A DNA stretch of 64,000 nt, from positions 186,001 through 250,000 of the forward strand of contig NZ_CP008896.1 in NCBI RefSeq assembly GCF_000730425.1, given 5' to 3'. This document shows, in pieces, positions 44,244 to 54,113 of the stretch. Numbering within the stretch: position 1 is the first letter of the stretch; each line of letters begins with the position of its first letter. Below the pieces are notes generated by a model. The model was not told the DNA's origin. It ran no database searches and saw only the letters and a program-made list of their open reading frames with translations. The stretch comes from Pseudomonas fluorescens. Lineage in GTDB: Bacteria; Pseudomonadota; Gammaproteobacteria; Pseudomonadales; Pseudomonadaceae. The position numbers were made by a program, and so were the translations under genes.

Positions 44244-45020
44244 TCAGGGCTTTTCTCCACGGCCCAACAATAACCGGGGAAGCACCATGCCGACTCTTTT
44301 CTGATAACCCCGGTACTGTTCGCCGAAGATATCCACCAGGTCCCGCTCTTCAAAATGCGCACCCATAAACAGATAGATCGACAGCCCCAAGGCCAGTAGC
44401 AAGTGGCCAGCGCTCATCTGCGGCGTCGCCCAGAACACAATCAGGAAGCCCAGGTACAGTGGATGGCGCACCCACTTGTAAAGCCCTGGTGTTTTAAAGG
44501 CATGGGCGCGGGATGTGGTATTACGCCAGTGGTCAATAGCCTGCTTAAGGCCAAACAGTTCAAAGTGGCTGATCAATAGCGTGGCGACCAGCACCAAGAC
44601 CCAGCCCAGCCAGAACAGGGCGGTCAACAGCCCGCTTCCCCATGCCGTCTCTACTGCCCATATCCGGGCGGGCATGGGTTGCCAGAGCCAGAAAAGCAGG
44701 ATCAGGGCCAGGCTGCTGAGCAAGACATAGGTCGAGCGCTCAGCGCAGGTGGGGACAAACCGGCTCAGCCATGCCTTGAAGCCTTTACGCGCCATTACCG
44801 AGTGTTGCACCGCGAACAGGAGCAGCAGCGACAGGTTGATCAGTGCGGCCCACCCACTGTTGATGACAATCCCATCGTCAATGTTCTTGGGCACGACCAC
44901 ACGGCCAAGAAAGCCAATCAGGTAGAGGAGGGTGATGAGGAAAACCAGATAGCAGAGGGTGCTATAGACCAATCCAGCCAGGCGCAGCGCCAGGCGGGTT
45001 GCAGCTGTTTCGGTGTTCAT
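44244..45020 (-). CDS. mddA: Methanethiol S-methyltransferase (MddA-like), NnrU/isoprenylcysteine methyltransferase fold
   Basis: This is a 258-residue membrane protein; the start at 45020 follows AAGGAG by six bases. About six hydrophobic helices are seen. The order LYLIGFLGRVVVPKNIDDG, LLLLFAVQHSVMARKGFK, ERSTYVLLSSLALILLFW, LISHFELFGLKQ, then TPGLYKWVRHPLYLGFLIVFWATP and FEERDLVDIFGEQYRGYQ follows the MddA family as I know it. MddA methylates methanethiol with S-adenosylmethionine to dimethylsulfide. Other NnrU-like methyltransferases cannot be fully excluded. It stands alone, with a terminator downstream. Confidence 0.75.
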   Translation of the reverse strand: MNTETAATRLALRLAGLVYSTLCYLVFLITLLYLIGFLGRVVVPKNIDDGIVINSGWAALINLSLLLLFAVQHSVMARKGFKAWLSRFVPTCAERSTYVLLSSLALILLFWLWQPMPARIWAVETAWGSGLLTALFWLGWVLVLVATLLISHFELFGLKQAIDHWRNTTSRAHAFKTPGLYKWVRHPLYLGFLIVFWATPQMSAGHLLLALGLSIYLFMGAHFEERDLVDIFGEQYRGYQKRVGMVLPRLLLGRGEKP

Positions 45021-45209
45021 GAACGACTCCTTTCGTGCATGTGGGCTTTGCGGCCGCAGGCCAGGTTCCAGAGCGGGTGCGGACGGGACAAGGCTAGGTA
45101 GTGAACGGCATCTGGTCAAAGAAAGAGCAGAAAAGAGGGGGCGCTTACAACCCAGGCGAAGCACTTGTAGGTGTTAGCGAGGCTGCGATGTTGGCTTGAG
45201 CAGGTTTTC

Positions 45210-45238
45210 GATCACTCCCACAGGACGTGGGAGTGATC
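45210..45238 (-). terminator. Hairpin after the carboxynorspermidine dehydrogenase gene
   Basis: GATCACTCCCAC, loop AGGAC, GTGGGAGTGATC is a perfect 12-bp stem 17 bases beyond the stop at 45256. No U run follows on the minus strand, so it may protect the 3' end rather than terminate by itself. Confidence 0.45.
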
Positions 45239-45255
45239 CGAGGAACAAGACGCTA

Positions 45256-46500
45256 TCAGGCGATAGCATCCCAGGCGCGGTCGCCTTTCTCGTCTTTGAT
45301 GCGGGTCGGCAGGCCCATCACGTCCAGCGCCTTGAGGAACGGCTCGGCTGGCAGTTCTTCAACGTTGGCCATGCGTTGTACGTCCCATTCGCCACGGGCC
45401 ACCAGCAGCGCAGCGGCTACAGGTGGTACGCCGGCGGTGTAGGAGATGCCCTGGCTGTCGGTCTCGGCAAAGGCTTCTTCGTGGCAGGCCACGTTGTAGA
45501 TGAACAGCTCGCGTGGCTGGCCATCCTTGGTGCCCTTGACCAGGTCGCCAATGCAGGTCTTGCCGGTGTAGCCCGGAGCCAGCGAGGACGGGTCCGGCAG
45601 TACGGCCTTGACCAGTTTCAAGGGCACCACTTCCAGGCCCTCGGCGGTGGTGACCGGTTTCTCGGAGAGCAGGCCGAGGTTTTTCAGTACGGTGAACACA
45701 TTGATGTAGTGTTCGCCGAAGCTCATCCAGAACCGCACGTTGGGCACGTCGAGGTTTTTCGACAACGAGTGCACTTCATCGTGGCCGGTCAGGTACAGGT
45801 TCTGCGAGCCGACTACCGGCAGGTCGTCGGTACGCTTGACCTCGAACATGGTGTTGCTGGTCCACTGGCTGTCCTGCCAGCTCCACACCTGTCCGGTGAA
45901 TTCGCGGAAGTTGATTTCCGGGTCGAAATTGGTGGCGAAATATTTGCCGTGGCTGCCGGCATTGACGTCGAGAATATCGATCGAATCAATACGGTCAAAA
46001 TGCTGTTGTTGTGCCAGCGCCGCATAGGCGTTGACCACACCTGGGTCAAACCCCACACCGAGGATCGCAGTGATGTTCTTCTGCTTGCATTCCTCCAGGT
46101 GGTTCCACTCGTAGTTGCCGTACCACGGCGGGGTCTCGCAGACCTTGCCCGGCTCTTCGTGGATAGCGGTGTCGAGATAAGCCACGCCGGTATCGATGCA
46201 GGCACGCAGTACCGACATGTTGAGGAAGGCGGAGCCGACGTTGATGACGATCTGCGATTCGGTTTCGCGAATCAGTGCCTTGGTCGCTTCCACGTCCAAA
46301 GCGTTCAGCGCAAAGGCCTGGATCTGGGCGGGTACCTTGAGGCTACCCTTGGCCTTGACGCTGTCGATGATGGCCTGGCATTTGGAGATGTTGCGCGACG
46401 CGATAGCAATACGACCGAGTTCGTCGTTGTGCTGCGCGCACTTGTGGGCCACCACCTTGGCGACACCTCCTGCACCAATGATAAGAACGTTCTTTTTCAA
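45256..46500 (-). CDS. Carboxynorspermidine synthase/dehydrogenase (saccharopine dehydrogenase-like)
   Basis: This is a 414-residue oxidoreductase starting with TTG 46500 (KKNVLIIGAGGVAKVVAHKCAQ follows), with an AAAGGAGAG ribosome site. The Rossmann loop GAGGVA is at 9-14; VGFDPGVVNAYAA and the C-terminal half match the saccharopine-dehydrogenase-like family. It condenses L-aspartate beta-semialdehyde with a diamine (1,3-diaminopropane or putrescine) and reduces the product to carboxy(nor)spermidine with NADPH. It lies 29 bp after nspC on the same strand, completing the alternative spermidine route. Confidence 0.88.
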   Translation of the reverse strand: MKKNVLIIGAGGVAKVVAHKCAQHNDELGRIAIASRNISKCQAIIDSVKAKGSLKVPAQIQAFALNALDVEATKALIRETESQIVINVGSAFLNMSVLRACIDTGVAYLDTAIHEEPGKVCETPPWYGNYEWNHLEECKQKNITAILGVGFDPGVVNAYAALAQQQHFDRIDSIDILDVNAGSHGKYFATNFDPEINFREFTGQVWSWQDSQWTSNTMFEVKRTDDLPVVGSQNLYLTGHDEVHSLSKNLDVPNVRFWMSFGEHYINVFTVLKNLGLLSEKPVTTAEGLEVVPLKLVKAVLPDPSSLAPGYTGKTCIGDLVKGTKDGQPRELFIYNVACHEEAFAETDSQGISYTAGVPPVAAALLVARGEWDVQRMANVEELPAEPFLKALDVMGLPTRIKDEKGDRAWDAIA

Positions 46501-46529
46501 TTGCTTTATCTCTCCTTTATCTGTCCGCT

Positions 46530-47627
46530 TTACGAAAGGCTGGACAGGTAGTCGTCGTAACCAAACTCACGAACCACTTCGACTGTACCGTCGAGTTGTT
46601 TCACTACGATGGACGGCATTTTCAGGCCGTTGAACCAGTTTTTCTTGACCATGGTGTAGCCTGCCGTGTCGATGAACGACAGTCGATCGCCGATGGCCAG
46701 CGGCTGATCAAATTGATATTCGCCGAAGATGTCCCCGGCCAGGCACGACTTGCCGCACACCATGTAGGTGTGTTCGCCGGTGCTTGGCGCCAGCTTGGCG
46801 TTGAGGCGATAGATCAGCAGGTCCAGCAGGTGGGCTTCGATGGAGCTGTCGACCACGGCGAGGTGCTTGCCGTTGTACAGGGTATCGAGCACGGTGACTT
46901 CCAGGGATGCACTGTTGGTGATCGCCGCTTCGCCGGGTTCCAGGTACACCTGCACGTCGTACTTCTGCGAGAACGCCTTGAGGCGCTGGCAGAAGGCATC
47001 GATGGCATAGCCTTCACCGGTAAAGTGGATGCCACCGCCGAGGCTGACCCAGTTGACCTTGTGCAGCAGCGCGCCGAAGCGTTCTTCGATGGTGCCCAGC
47101 ATCTTGTCGAACAGCTCGAAATCACCGTTCTCACAGTTGTTGTGGAACATGAAGCCGGAAATCTGCTCGATCACGCCTTCGATCTTCACCGGGTCCCACT
47201 CGCCCAGGCGGCTGAAGGGGCGCGCCGGGTCAGCCAGCAGGTAGTCGGAGCTGCTCACCTGCGGGTTGACGCGCAGGCCGCGGGTCTTGCCTTCGCTGCG
47301 CGGCGCAAAACGCTGCAGTTGGCTGATGGAGTTGAAGATGATCTTGTCGCAGTTGTCGAGCATCTCCTCAATCTCATCGTCAGCCCAGGCCACGCTGTAG
47401 GCGTGGGTTTCGCCTGCGAACTTCTGGCGACCGAGCTTGAGCTCATACAGTGATGAGGACGTGGTGCCGTCCATGTACTCCTGCATCAGGTCGAACACCG
47501 ACCAGGTGGCAAAGCACTTGAGTGCCAGCAGCGCCTTGGCACCGGACTGCTCGCGTACGTAGGCGATCTTCTGCAGGTTGAGCAGAAGCTTCTGTTTGTC
47601 GATGAGGTAATACGGGGTTTTGATCAT
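46530..47627 (-). CDS. nspC: Carboxynorspermidine decarboxylase
   Basis: This is a 365-residue fold-type III PLP decarboxylase. The PLP lysine is in ALLALKCFATW (about 34-44). SLGGGIHFTGEGYA is the glycine-rich phosphate site, EPGEAAITNS the EPGE block and SCLAGDIFGEY (about 303-313) carries the active-site Cys of the partner subunit. ATG 47627 has a weak ribosome site. It decarboxylates carboxy(nor)spermidine to (nor)spermidine. It is the first gene of the two-gene operon. Confidence 0.9.
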   Translation of the reverse strand: MIKTPYYLIDKQKLLLNLQKIAYVREQSGAKALLALKCFATWSVFDLMQEYMDGTTSSSLYELKLGRQKFAGETHAYSVAWADDEIEEMLDNCDKIIFNSISQLQRFAPRSEGKTRGLRVNPQVSSSDYLLADPARPFSRLGEWDPVKIEGVIEQISGFMFHNNCENGDFELFDKMLGTIEERFGALLHKVNWVSLGGGIHFTGEGYAIDAFCQRLKAFSQKYDVQVYLEPGEAAITNSASLEVTVLDTLYNGKHLAVVDSSIEAHLLDLLIYRLNAKLAPSTGEHTYMVCGKSCLAGDIFGEYQFDQPLAIGDRLSFIDTAGYTMVKKNWFNGLKMPSIVVKQLDGTVEVVREFGYDDYLSSLS

Positions 47628-47839
47628 TTTTCAGAGCCTGCGGCGGAGCCTGCCAAAAAAGGACAGGCATTGTGCCCGCACTTGGGGCAGATCGAAAGGT
47701 TCGTCAGCGGATTTTGCTGGTCCCGGATCTAAAACCCTTCTCTTTAAATGGGAGGGACGACCGTGGCGCTGGCAAGCGGTACTGACGAGACTGGATGCTG
47801 ACTTAACATGAGCATGTTTCGCGTTCATCTAAAGTAAAA

Positions 47840-47852
47840 TGAGTTTGTCTCA
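47840..47852 (+). promoter_or_regulatory. Possible MetR-type site upstream of metE
   Basis: TGAGTTTGTCTCA is a 13-bp interrupted palindrome that differs from the MetR consensus (TGAA-N5-TTCA) by one base in each half. It lies 54 bp before the metE start. It is not strong enough to assert. Confidence 0.3.
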
Positions 47853-47906
47853 CTATTAAAGGCTGTCGACAATGGCTCCCATACCCACACATTGGAGATT
47901 TTTGTC

Positions 47907-50195
47907 ATGGCAGTCGCTCATTCCCTTGGATTTCCGCGCATTGGACGCGATCGTGAACTGAAAAAAGCGCAGGAAGCGTTTTGGAAGGGCGAACTGGACG
48001 AAACCGGCCTGCGCGCCGTAGGTCGTGAGTTGCGCAAGACTCATTGGGACTTGCAGAAGCAGGCCGGTATCGAGTTGCTGCCCGCTGGCGACTTTGCGTG
48101 GTACGACCAGGTACTGACCCACTCGCTGATGTTCGGCGTGATCCCCGAGCGTTTCCGCCCGGCTGATGGCAAAGCCACGTTGCAGACCTTGTTCGGCATG
48201 GCCCGTGGTGTCAGTGACAGTTGCTGTGGTGGCGCCCATGCCCAGGAAATGACCAAGTGGTTCGACACCAACTACCACTATCTGGTACCTGAATTCAGCG
48301 TTGACCAACAGTTTCACCTGGGCTGGGATCAACTGTTTGAAGAGGTCCAGGAAGCCTGCGACCTGGGGCACACCGTCAAGCCAGTGGTGATCGGGCCGCT
48401 GACGTACCTGTGGCTGGGCAAGGCCAAGGGCGGTGACTTCGACAAGCTCGATTTGCTTGATCGCCTGCTGCCGCTGTACGGCCAGATTTTCCAGCGCCTG
48501 GCGCAGTTGGGTGTGGAGTGGGTGCAGATCGATGAGCCGATCCTGGCGCTCGATTTACCCCAGGATTGGAAAAATGCGTTTGAGCGCGCCTACAACCTGA
48601 TCCAGCGTGATCCCCTGAAAAAACTGGTCGCCACCTACTTTGGCGGCCTGGAAGAAAACCTCGGCCTGGCGGCCAATTTGCCGGTCGATGGCCTGCACAT
48701 TGACCTGGTGCGTGCACCGGAGCAATACCCGACGATTCTCGATCGTCTGCCAGCCTATAAAGTGCTGTCCCTGGGGGTGGTCAACGGGCGTAACGTGTGG
48801 CGCTGCGACCTGGAAAATGCCCTGGCCACCTTGCAGCACGCTCATGAGCGCCTGGGTGATCGCTTGTGGGTTGCGCCGTCCTGCTCGTTGCTGCATAGCC
48901 CAGTTGACCTGGCGCGTGAAGACAAGCTGGATGCCGAGCTCAAGAGCTGGCTGGCCTTCGCCGTGCAGAAGTGTGAAGAAGTGGCGGTGTTGACCCAGGC
49001 CATCAACCAGCCGCATGCGGCGAAGGGGGTGGCGGCCTTGGCCGAAAGCCGTGCCGTGCAGGCGGCCCGTGCCGCCTCGCCGCGGATCCACAAACCGACC
49101 GTGCAAGCTCGCGTTGCGGCCATCACCGGCAAGGACAGCCAACGCCAGTCACCGTTTGCCCAGCGGATTGCCAAGCAACGCGCCGGCCTCGACCTGCCAC
49201 TGTTTCCGACCACCACCATTGGCTCGTTCCCGCAGACCGCTTCGATCCGCCTGGCGCGCCAGTCGTTCAAGGCCGGCAAATTGAGCGAGGCCGAATATGT
49301 CGAGGCGATGCACAGCGAGATCAAACACGCCGTTGAAGTGCAGGAAAATCTCGGCCTGGACGTGCTGGTACACGGCGAAGCCGAGCGTAACGACATGGTG
49401 GAGTACTTTGCCGAACAACTGGACGGCTATGCCTTCACCCGTTTTGGCTGGGTGCAGAGCTACGGTTCGCGGTGCGTGAAACCGGCGGTGATCTTCGGTG
49501 ACCTGAGCCGTCCAAAAGCCATGACCGTGGCGTGGATCCGCTACGCCCAAGGCCTGACCGACAAGGTGATGAAGGGCATGCTGACCGGCCCGGTGACCAT
49601 GCTGATGTGGTCATTCCCCCGGGAAGACGTGAGCCGTGAAGTGCAGGCCCGCCAGTTGGCGCTGGCGATTCGTGATGAAGTGGTGGACCTGGAAGCCGCC
49701 GGCATCAAGATCGTGCAGATTGATGAAGCGGCATTTCGCGAAGGCTTGCCCCTGCGCCGGGCCCAATGGCAACGCTACCTGGACTGGGCCACCGAAGTAT
49801 TCCGCTTGTGCGCTTGCGGGGTGCGTGATGAAACCCAGATCCATACCCATATGTGCTACAGCGAATTCAACGATGTGATCGAGTCCATTGCGGCGATGGA
49901 TGCCGACGTGATTACCATCGAAACCTCGCGTTCGGATATGGAACTGCTGGAGGCCTTCGAGGCCTTCGCTTACCCGAATGACATTGGCCCGGGCGTCTAC
50001 GACATTCACTCGCCACGGGTGCCGGACGCCTCGGAAATGGTCCATCTGTTGCGCAAGGCCGCCAAGCGCATCCCGGCCGAGCGCCTGTGGGTCAACCCTG
50101 ACTGCGGCCTGAAGACCCGTGGGTGGCCGGAGACAGAGGCTGCGTTGATTCATATGGTGGCGGCGGCGCGGCAACTGCGGGCTGAATTGGCGTAG
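47907..50195 (+). CDS. metE: Cobalamin-independent methionine synthase
   Basis: This is a 762-residue protein, the normal MetE length; the start at 47907 follows GGAG by 9 bases. The N-terminal half begins [21 protein letters not shown], the usual MetE opening. The C-terminal catalytic barrel has [11 protein letters not shown], then [10 protein letters not shown] (zinc His and Cys, near 649-651) and [13 protein letters not shown] (zinc Cys near 734). It transfers the methyl of 5-methyltetrahydropteroyltriglutamate to homocysteine. Expression is often controlled by MetR and B12 in pseudomonads; no cobalamin riboswitch fold was seen in the 279-bp upstream gap. Confidence 0.97.
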   Translation: MAVAHSLGFPRIGRDRELKKAQEAFWKGELDETGLRAVGRELRKTHWDLQKQAGIELLPAGDFAWYDQVLTHSLMFGVIPERFRPADGKATLQTLFGMARGVSDSCCGGAHAQEMTKWFDTNYHYLVPEFSVDQQFHLGWDQLFEEVQEACDLGHTVKPVVIGPLTYLWLGKAKGGDFDKLDLLDRLLPLYGQIFQRLAQLGVEWVQIDEPILALDLPQDWKNAFERAYNLIQRDPLKKLVATYFGGLEENLGLAANLPVDGLHIDLVRAPEQYPTILDRLPAYKVLSLGVVNGRNVWRCDLENALATLQHAHERLGDRLWVAPSCSLLHSPVDLAREDKLDAELKSWLAFAVQKCEEVAVLTQAINQPHAAKGVAALAESRAVQAARAASPRIHKPTVQARVAAITGKDSQRQSPFAQRIAKQRAGLDLPLFPTTTIGSFPQTASIRLARQSFKAGKLSEAEYVEAMHSEIKHAVEVQENLGLDVLVHGEAERNDMVEYFAEQLDGYAFTRFGWVQSYGSRCVKPAVIFGDLSRPKAMTVAWIRYAQGLTDKVMKGMLTGPVTMLMWSFPREDVSREVQARQLALAIRDEVVDLEAAGIKIVQIDEAAFREGLPLRRAQWQRYLDWATEVFRLCACGVRDETQIHTHMCYSEFNDVIESIAAMDADVITIETSRSDMELLEAFEAFAYPNDIGPGVYDIHSPRVPDASEMVHLLRKAAKRIPAERLWVNPDCGLKTRGWPETEAALIHMVAAARQLRAELA

Positions 50196-50233
50196 CGGCG
50201 GCTCAGTCACACGATTGGGTGGCTGATACACCG

Positions 50234-50397
50234 CTATCGCCGGCAAGCCGGCTCCTACAGTTGTTTGGGTGGGGTATCCAAAATTCCCTGCCTCGCGCAA
50301 TCCCCCTGTGGGAGCGGGCTTGCCCGCGATGGCGTTGGGTCAGTCAAGTCATTGTTGGCTGGTACACCGCTGTCGCCGGCAAGCTGGCTCCTACATT
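50234..50397. repeat. REP cluster: one single unit and one inverted pair
   Basis: TATCGCCGGCAAGCCGGCTCC lies at 50235-50255. A pair follows, GTGGGAGCGGGCTTGCCCGCGATGGCG (in two parts from 50309) facing GTCGCCGGCAAGC and TGGCTCCTAC up to about 50394. The cluster fills the 215-bp gap between the metE and DUF1624 stops. Confidence 0.75.
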
Positions 50398-50410
50398 TGA
50401 ACCTGTGTGG

Positions 50411-51568
50411 TTAGAGGTATTTAAGCCACGCAATATCCCGCCGCCGGGCCTTCAGCCGGGCAAACCAACGCACTGGCAGGTACAACGCCAGCGGCAAAAA
50501 CAACGCCACCAGCCACACCACCTCCACGCTATCGAATCCGAAATGCGTCTGCTGGTTCAGGCCAAACAGTGCCACGCCCGTCACGTACAACACCTTCAAC
50601 ACATACAGATGCAGCAGATAAAAGAACATCGGCGCCGCACCGAACACCGCCAGCGTGCCGATCCAGCGCCGTTGCCCGGCGCGTTCGCAGCCCAGCAGCA
50701 ACAAAAACCCCATACCCAATGTCAGCGCGAGGAACAGCAGCGAAGGTGGATACTTGGTGATGTTGAAGAAACTCATCAGCGTTTGCACGTGGCTGTCGTA
50801 CACCTGCCACGGTGCCTCACCGTAGCCATTGATTGCGCGCAACACTACAAAGCCCACCAGCGCGCCAACGCCCGCCAGTAACAGATAACGCTGACGCTGC
50901 GCCGCCGGCATCGAGTCGGTAAACCACGGGCCGATGCCGTAACCCAGGGCAATCACCCCGATCCACGGCAGCACCGGGTACGTCGTGCGCAGGCGCAAGG
51001 TGTCGCCCACCTCGATCCAACTGCGTTCGTGCAGGATCGTCCAGGGAATGTGCAGCGCCGAACCCGCTGCGAAATGCAGGCCATCGAGCAGGTTGTGCCC
51101 CCCCATGATCAGCAATGCCAGGCCGATCAGCAGCGGGCGTGGCAACCACACCAGAGCGGCGAGGGCGATCATGCTCACGCCGATGGCCCAGATCACCTGC
51201 ATGTAGATAACGCTGGGAGGCAGTTGGAAGGTCCAGGCGAAGTTCACCAGGGTCAATTCCAGTACCACCAGAAACAGCCCGCGCTTGAACAGAAACGCCG
51301 AGACATCACCACGCCCCTGGTGTTTTTCGCCGTACAGAAACGCCGACAAACCCGTCAGCAGTACAAACACCGGGGCGCACAAGTGGGCCAGGGTACGGCT
51401 GATAAACAGCGCGGGCTCCGTCATATCGATGCTCATCGGGTCGCTGACCTGGCGGTGCAGCAGGAACGTCTCGCGCACGTGGTCGAGCAACATGAACAGG
51501 ATGACCAGGCCGCGCAGGGCATCGATGGAAAGCAGGCGTGTACGGGCAGTGGGAACAGCGTCAGCCAT
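50411..51568 (-). CDS. DUF1624 (heparan-alpha-glucosaminide acetyltransferase-like) membrane protein
   Basis: This 385-residue protein has about ten hydrophobic segments. RLLSIDALRGLVILFMLLDHVRETF at the N-terminus (RxxxxDxxRG...DH) and HLCAPVFVLLTGLSAFLYG match the HGSNAT/YeiB-type acyltransferase fold, where a membrane His carries acetyl. The substrate is unknown. It is monocistronic and ends in basic residues (RLKARRRDIAWLKYL). Confidence 0.82.
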   Translation of the reverse strand: MADAVPTARTRLLSIDALRGLVILFMLLDHVRETFLLHRQVSDPMSIDMTEPALFISRTLAHLCAPVFVLLTGLSAFLYGEKHQGRGDVSAFLFKRGLFLVVLELTLVNFAWTFQLPPSVIYMQVIWAIGVSMIALAALVWLPRPLLIGLALLIMGGHNLLDGLHFAAGSALHIPWTILHERSWIEVGDTLRLRTTYPVLPWIGVIALGYGIGPWFTDSMPAAQRQRYLLLAGVGALVGFVVLRAINGYGEAPWQVYDSHVQTLMSFFNITKYPPSLLFLALTLGMGFLLLLGCERAGQRRWIGTLAVFGAAPMFFYLLHLYVLKVLYVTGVALFGLNQQTHFGFDSVEVVWLVALFLPLALYLPVRWFARLKARRRDIAWLKYL

Positions 51569-51703
51569 GGTGCAAGGTCGCCAGAGGGGAGGAAGAATAA
51601 GGTTATCTTATAACGTCTTTCGGCCGTCGTGGATTTCTGAGTCGGAATCGGATCATTCAGATGCTAGGGTAGGCCACTGACCTTGACGACCCTGGAGTCA
51701 CTT

Positions 51704-52249
51704 ATGAGCGCCCCGACTGATTTCAACGCTGTCGTGCAATTCTGGACGACGGCAGGCCCATCGCGCTGGTTCAAGAAAGATCAACAGTTTGACGCCGAGT
51801 TTGGTGCGCGCTTCCACGAGGCCCACTTCCAGGCGGCCAGGGGCGAGCTGGAGCACTGGATGGGCGAACCCGAAGGCGCGCTGGCGTTGCTGATCCTCCT
51901 CGATCAGTACCCACGCAATACTTTCCGGGGCACCGCCCACATGTTTGCCACTGACCCGCTGGCCAGGGCTTACGCCGGGCGCATGGTCGACGCGGGGATG
52001 GACCGTCTGATCGACCCGGCATTGCGCGCGTTCTGCTACTTGCCCTTTGAGCATTCAGAGCAGCCCGAGGACCAACAGCGCTCTTTGGCATTGAACCAGC
52101 AGCTCGATGCCGATACCTACCACTGGGCCAAGGAGCATGCCGAGATCATCGAGCGATTTGGCCGGTTTCCCCATCGCAATGCGGCGCTGGGCCGGGTGAC
52201 GACGGAGGAGGAACAGGCGTTCCTTTCGGGGGGTGGGTTTTCCGGTTAG
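51704..52249 (+). CDS. DUF924 family protein
   Basis: This is a 181-residue soluble protein; ATG 51704 follows TGGAG by seven bases and is preferred to TTG 51683. VVQFWTTAGPSRWFKKDQQFDAEF, LALLILLDQYPRNTFRG and ALRAFCYLPFEHSEQPEDQ are the diagnostic blocks of DUF924, an all-helical TPR-like family whose biochemical role is not established. It ends ERFGRFPHRNAALGR, also conserved. Confidence 0.9.
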   Translation: MSAPTDFNAVVQFWTTAGPSRWFKKDQQFDAEFGARFHEAHFQAARGELEHWMGEPEGALALLILLDQYPRNTFRGTAHMFATDPLARAYAGRMVDAGMDRLIDPALRAFCYLPFEHSEQPEDQQRSLALNQQLDADTYHWAKEHAEIIERFGRFPHRNAALGRVTTEEEQAFLSGGGFSG

Positions 52250-52358
52250 GTTGCAAGAACCAGCCGTATTCCACCGAGGAATGCCCCGATAAAAAAGCGG
52301 CATTGTATTTATCGCCGCACATCTCGTAGCGTGGCTGCTCACCCAAGGAGATACCGCC

Positions 52359-52991
52359 GTGACGAACCCGCCGATGCGTTTGTATGTCGATGCCCCGTTC
52401 ACCAGCCCCTATGCGATGTCGGTGTTTGTGACCCTGCGGGAAAAAGGCTTGCCGTTCGAGGTGCACACCCTGGATCTGGAGGCGCTGGAGCAACAGGCGC
52501 CGGTATTTACCGGGCTGTCCGTGACCCAGCGGGTACCGACCCTGGAGCAGGGCGGGTTTGCCTTGTCCGAGTCGTCGGCCATTACCGAGTACCTGGAGGA
52601 TGTGTTCCCGCAGGTGCCGGTGTACCCCAGGGAGCCACGCCAACGCGCGCGGGCGCGGCAGATTCAGGCGTGGTTGCGCAGCGACTTGCTGCCGATCCGC
52701 CAGGAGCGCTCCACGCTGGTGGTGTTTTACGGGGTCAGGTTCGGCCCGTTATCAGCCCCTGCACAGGTGGCGGCAAACAAACTGATTGCAGCGGCACAGC
52801 ACTGGTTGGCCGCGGGCGACGACTATCTGTTTGGCCAATGGTCGATTGCCGATGTGGATCTGGCTGTGATGCTCAACCGCCTGATTCTCAACGGCGATCC
52901 GGTGCCCGCGCCGCTGGTGGCGTATGCCCGGCGGCAATGGCAGCGGCCATCGGTGCAGGCCTGGGTCAGGCAGGTACGTCCGGCGTTGTAG
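52359..52991 (+). CDS. yfcF: Glutathione transferase (YfcF-like)
   Basis: This is a 210-residue protein starting with GTG 52359, eight bases after AAGGAG. The thioredoxin-fold domain includes DAPFTSPYAMSVFVTLREKGLPF (active-site Ser region) and RVPTLEQGGFALSESSAITEYLED, the glutathione gamma-glutamyl site. The C-terminal helical domain has GDDYLFGQWSIADVDLAVMLNRL. YfcF relatives have peroxidase and thiol-transferase activity. The 3' end overlaps the convergent small gene by 26 bp. Confidence 0.88.
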   Translation: MTNPPMRLYVDAPFTSPYAMSVFVTLREKGLPFEVHTLDLEALEQQAPVFTGLSVTQRVPTLEQGGFALSESSAITEYLEDVFPQVPVYPREPRQRARARQIQAWLRSDLLPIRQERSTLVVFYGVRFGPLSAPAQVAANKLIAAAQHWLAAGDDYLFGQWSIADVDLAVMLNRLILNGDPVPAPLVAYARRQWQRPSVQAWVRQVRPAL

Positions 52992-53241
52992 CGCCCAGCG
53001 GCCATTCCTGCGCGACCCGGCGTTCGAGGTCTTCCCAGTCTTCCATGCCCAGCACCCGGGTGGTGTTCAGTCCGCGCAGATAACCACGCAACTGCTGGGC
53101 GGCGGCGCAGGCTTGGTCAGGGTCGGCTGCGGGGTCCTGCAGGATAGTTTCGTACTCGACCAAATACTCGGCAACGCGTTCGCGGAACTCTGGCAGGACG
53201 GCATTGCGGATGCGATCAAAGGTCTTCTGATGAGGTTTCAT
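52966..53241 (-). CDS. Hypothetical 91-residue protein
   Basis: This is a small acidic, mostly helical protein with no signal or membrane segment: KPHQKTFDRIRNAVLPEFRERVAEYLVEYETILQD near the N-terminus and a helical second half with GMEDWEDLERRVAQEWP. AAGGA lies seven bases before the ATG. I do not recognise the family. Its last 26 bp overlap the end of the glutathione transferase gene on the other strand. Confidence 0.7.
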   Translation of the reverse strand: MKPHQKTFDRIRNAVLPEFRERVAEYLVEYETILQDPAADPDQACAAAQQLRGYLRGLNTTRVLGMEDWEDLERRVAQEWPLGATTPDVPA

Positions 53242-53288
53242 GGACAGGTCCTTCTTATAGATTTTATTGTATGAGCGCTGACGACTTT

Positions 53289-53312
53289 AGGCGCCGGCTT
53301 GCCGGCGCCTAC
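53289..53312. terminator. Single-REP hairpin after the creatininase-family gene
   Basis: TAGGCGCCGGC, loop TT, GCCGGCGCCTA is a perfect 11-bp stem. It lies just past the creatininase-family stop at 53320 and before the small hypothetical gene, both on the minus strand. Confidence 0.6.
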
Positions 53313-53319
53313 AGAGGGT

Positions 53320-54069
53320 TCAGTTGGGCATGGCTTCACGGCTGAAGGCATGCACCGCTGACACCAGCCCCTTGGCGGCCAGGGCCACCAGTTCACCGCC
53401 TTTCTCCGGGGTTGCCAGGGCCGGGTCGGACCCCATGCGCCCATCCGGGTGGCGGGCGCGGAAGTCCTGGGCTTCGCGGATCGGGCCGGCGGGCGCAATC
53501 TGCGGCGAATAGTCTGCTGTCTTGATCGAGTCCGGGTAAGCCCACTGGGTAATCGCGATCTCCGAAGGTGTCGCGTGGGTGCCATGCCCGGTCGGGAACT
53601 GCGCCCGCGCCAGCTCGCCGACGCCCTCCAGGTCCCACCAATTGCAGAGTTTCAAGGCGAAGCCGGCGGGGCGGCGGGCGAAGCTGGCCTCGGCGTACAA
53701 CTCGGAAAAGGCCGCTTCGATCGTGGCGATATTGCCGCCATGGCCATTGAGGAACAGGATTTTTTCGAAACCATGGGCGGCCAGGGAGCGGGTCCAATCG
53801 CCAATGGCCGCGATAAAGGTCGACGGACGCAGGGAGATGGTGCCGGGGAACCCGAGGTGGTGTTGGGCCATGCCGATATTGAAGGTGGGGCCGACCAGGA
53901 TATCAGCGTCTTTTTGCGCCTGATGGGCAATGATTTGCGGGCACATCCAATCGGTGCCCAACAGGCCGGTAGGACCATGTTGTTCGTTGGAACCGATGGG
54001 AATCACCACGGTGCGGCTGCGGTCAAGAAACTGGCCAATCTCGATCCACGTTGACTGGTGCAAAAGCAT
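53320..54069 (-). CDS. Creatininase family amidohydrolase
   Basis: This is a 249-residue protein with the creatininase-fold metal ligands: IPIGSNEQHGPTGLLGTDWMC (Glu, His and Asp near 28-40), LNGHGGNIATIEAAF (His near 112) and GHGTHATPSEIAITQW (Glu near 172). Relatives hydrolyse creatinine or act in riboflavin/F420 or mycofactocin pathways. Nothing in the context suggests creatine use, so the substrate is open. GAGAGGACC precedes the ATG. Confidence 0.88.
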   Translation of the reverse strand: MLLHQSTWIEIGQFLDRSRTVVIPIGSNEQHGPTGLLGTDWMCPQIIAHQAQKDADILVGPTFNIGMAQHHLGFPGTISLRPSTFIAAIGDWTRSLAAHGFEKILFLNGHGGNIATIEAAFSELYAEASFARRPAGFALKLCNWWDLEGVGELARAQFPTGHGTHATPSEIAITQWAYPDSIKTADYSPQIAPAGPIREAQDFRARHPDGRMGSDPALATPEKGGELVALAAKGLVSAVHAFSREAMPN

Positions 54070-54113
54070 TTCAGGTCCTCTCTCTGGTCAGGCTTGGCCT
54101 GTCAGATACTACC

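Noticed and set aside
47628..47906. Cobalamin riboswitch upstream of metE
   Set aside because: The 279-bp gap shows no B12-box-like sequence or multi-stem fold that I can recognise.
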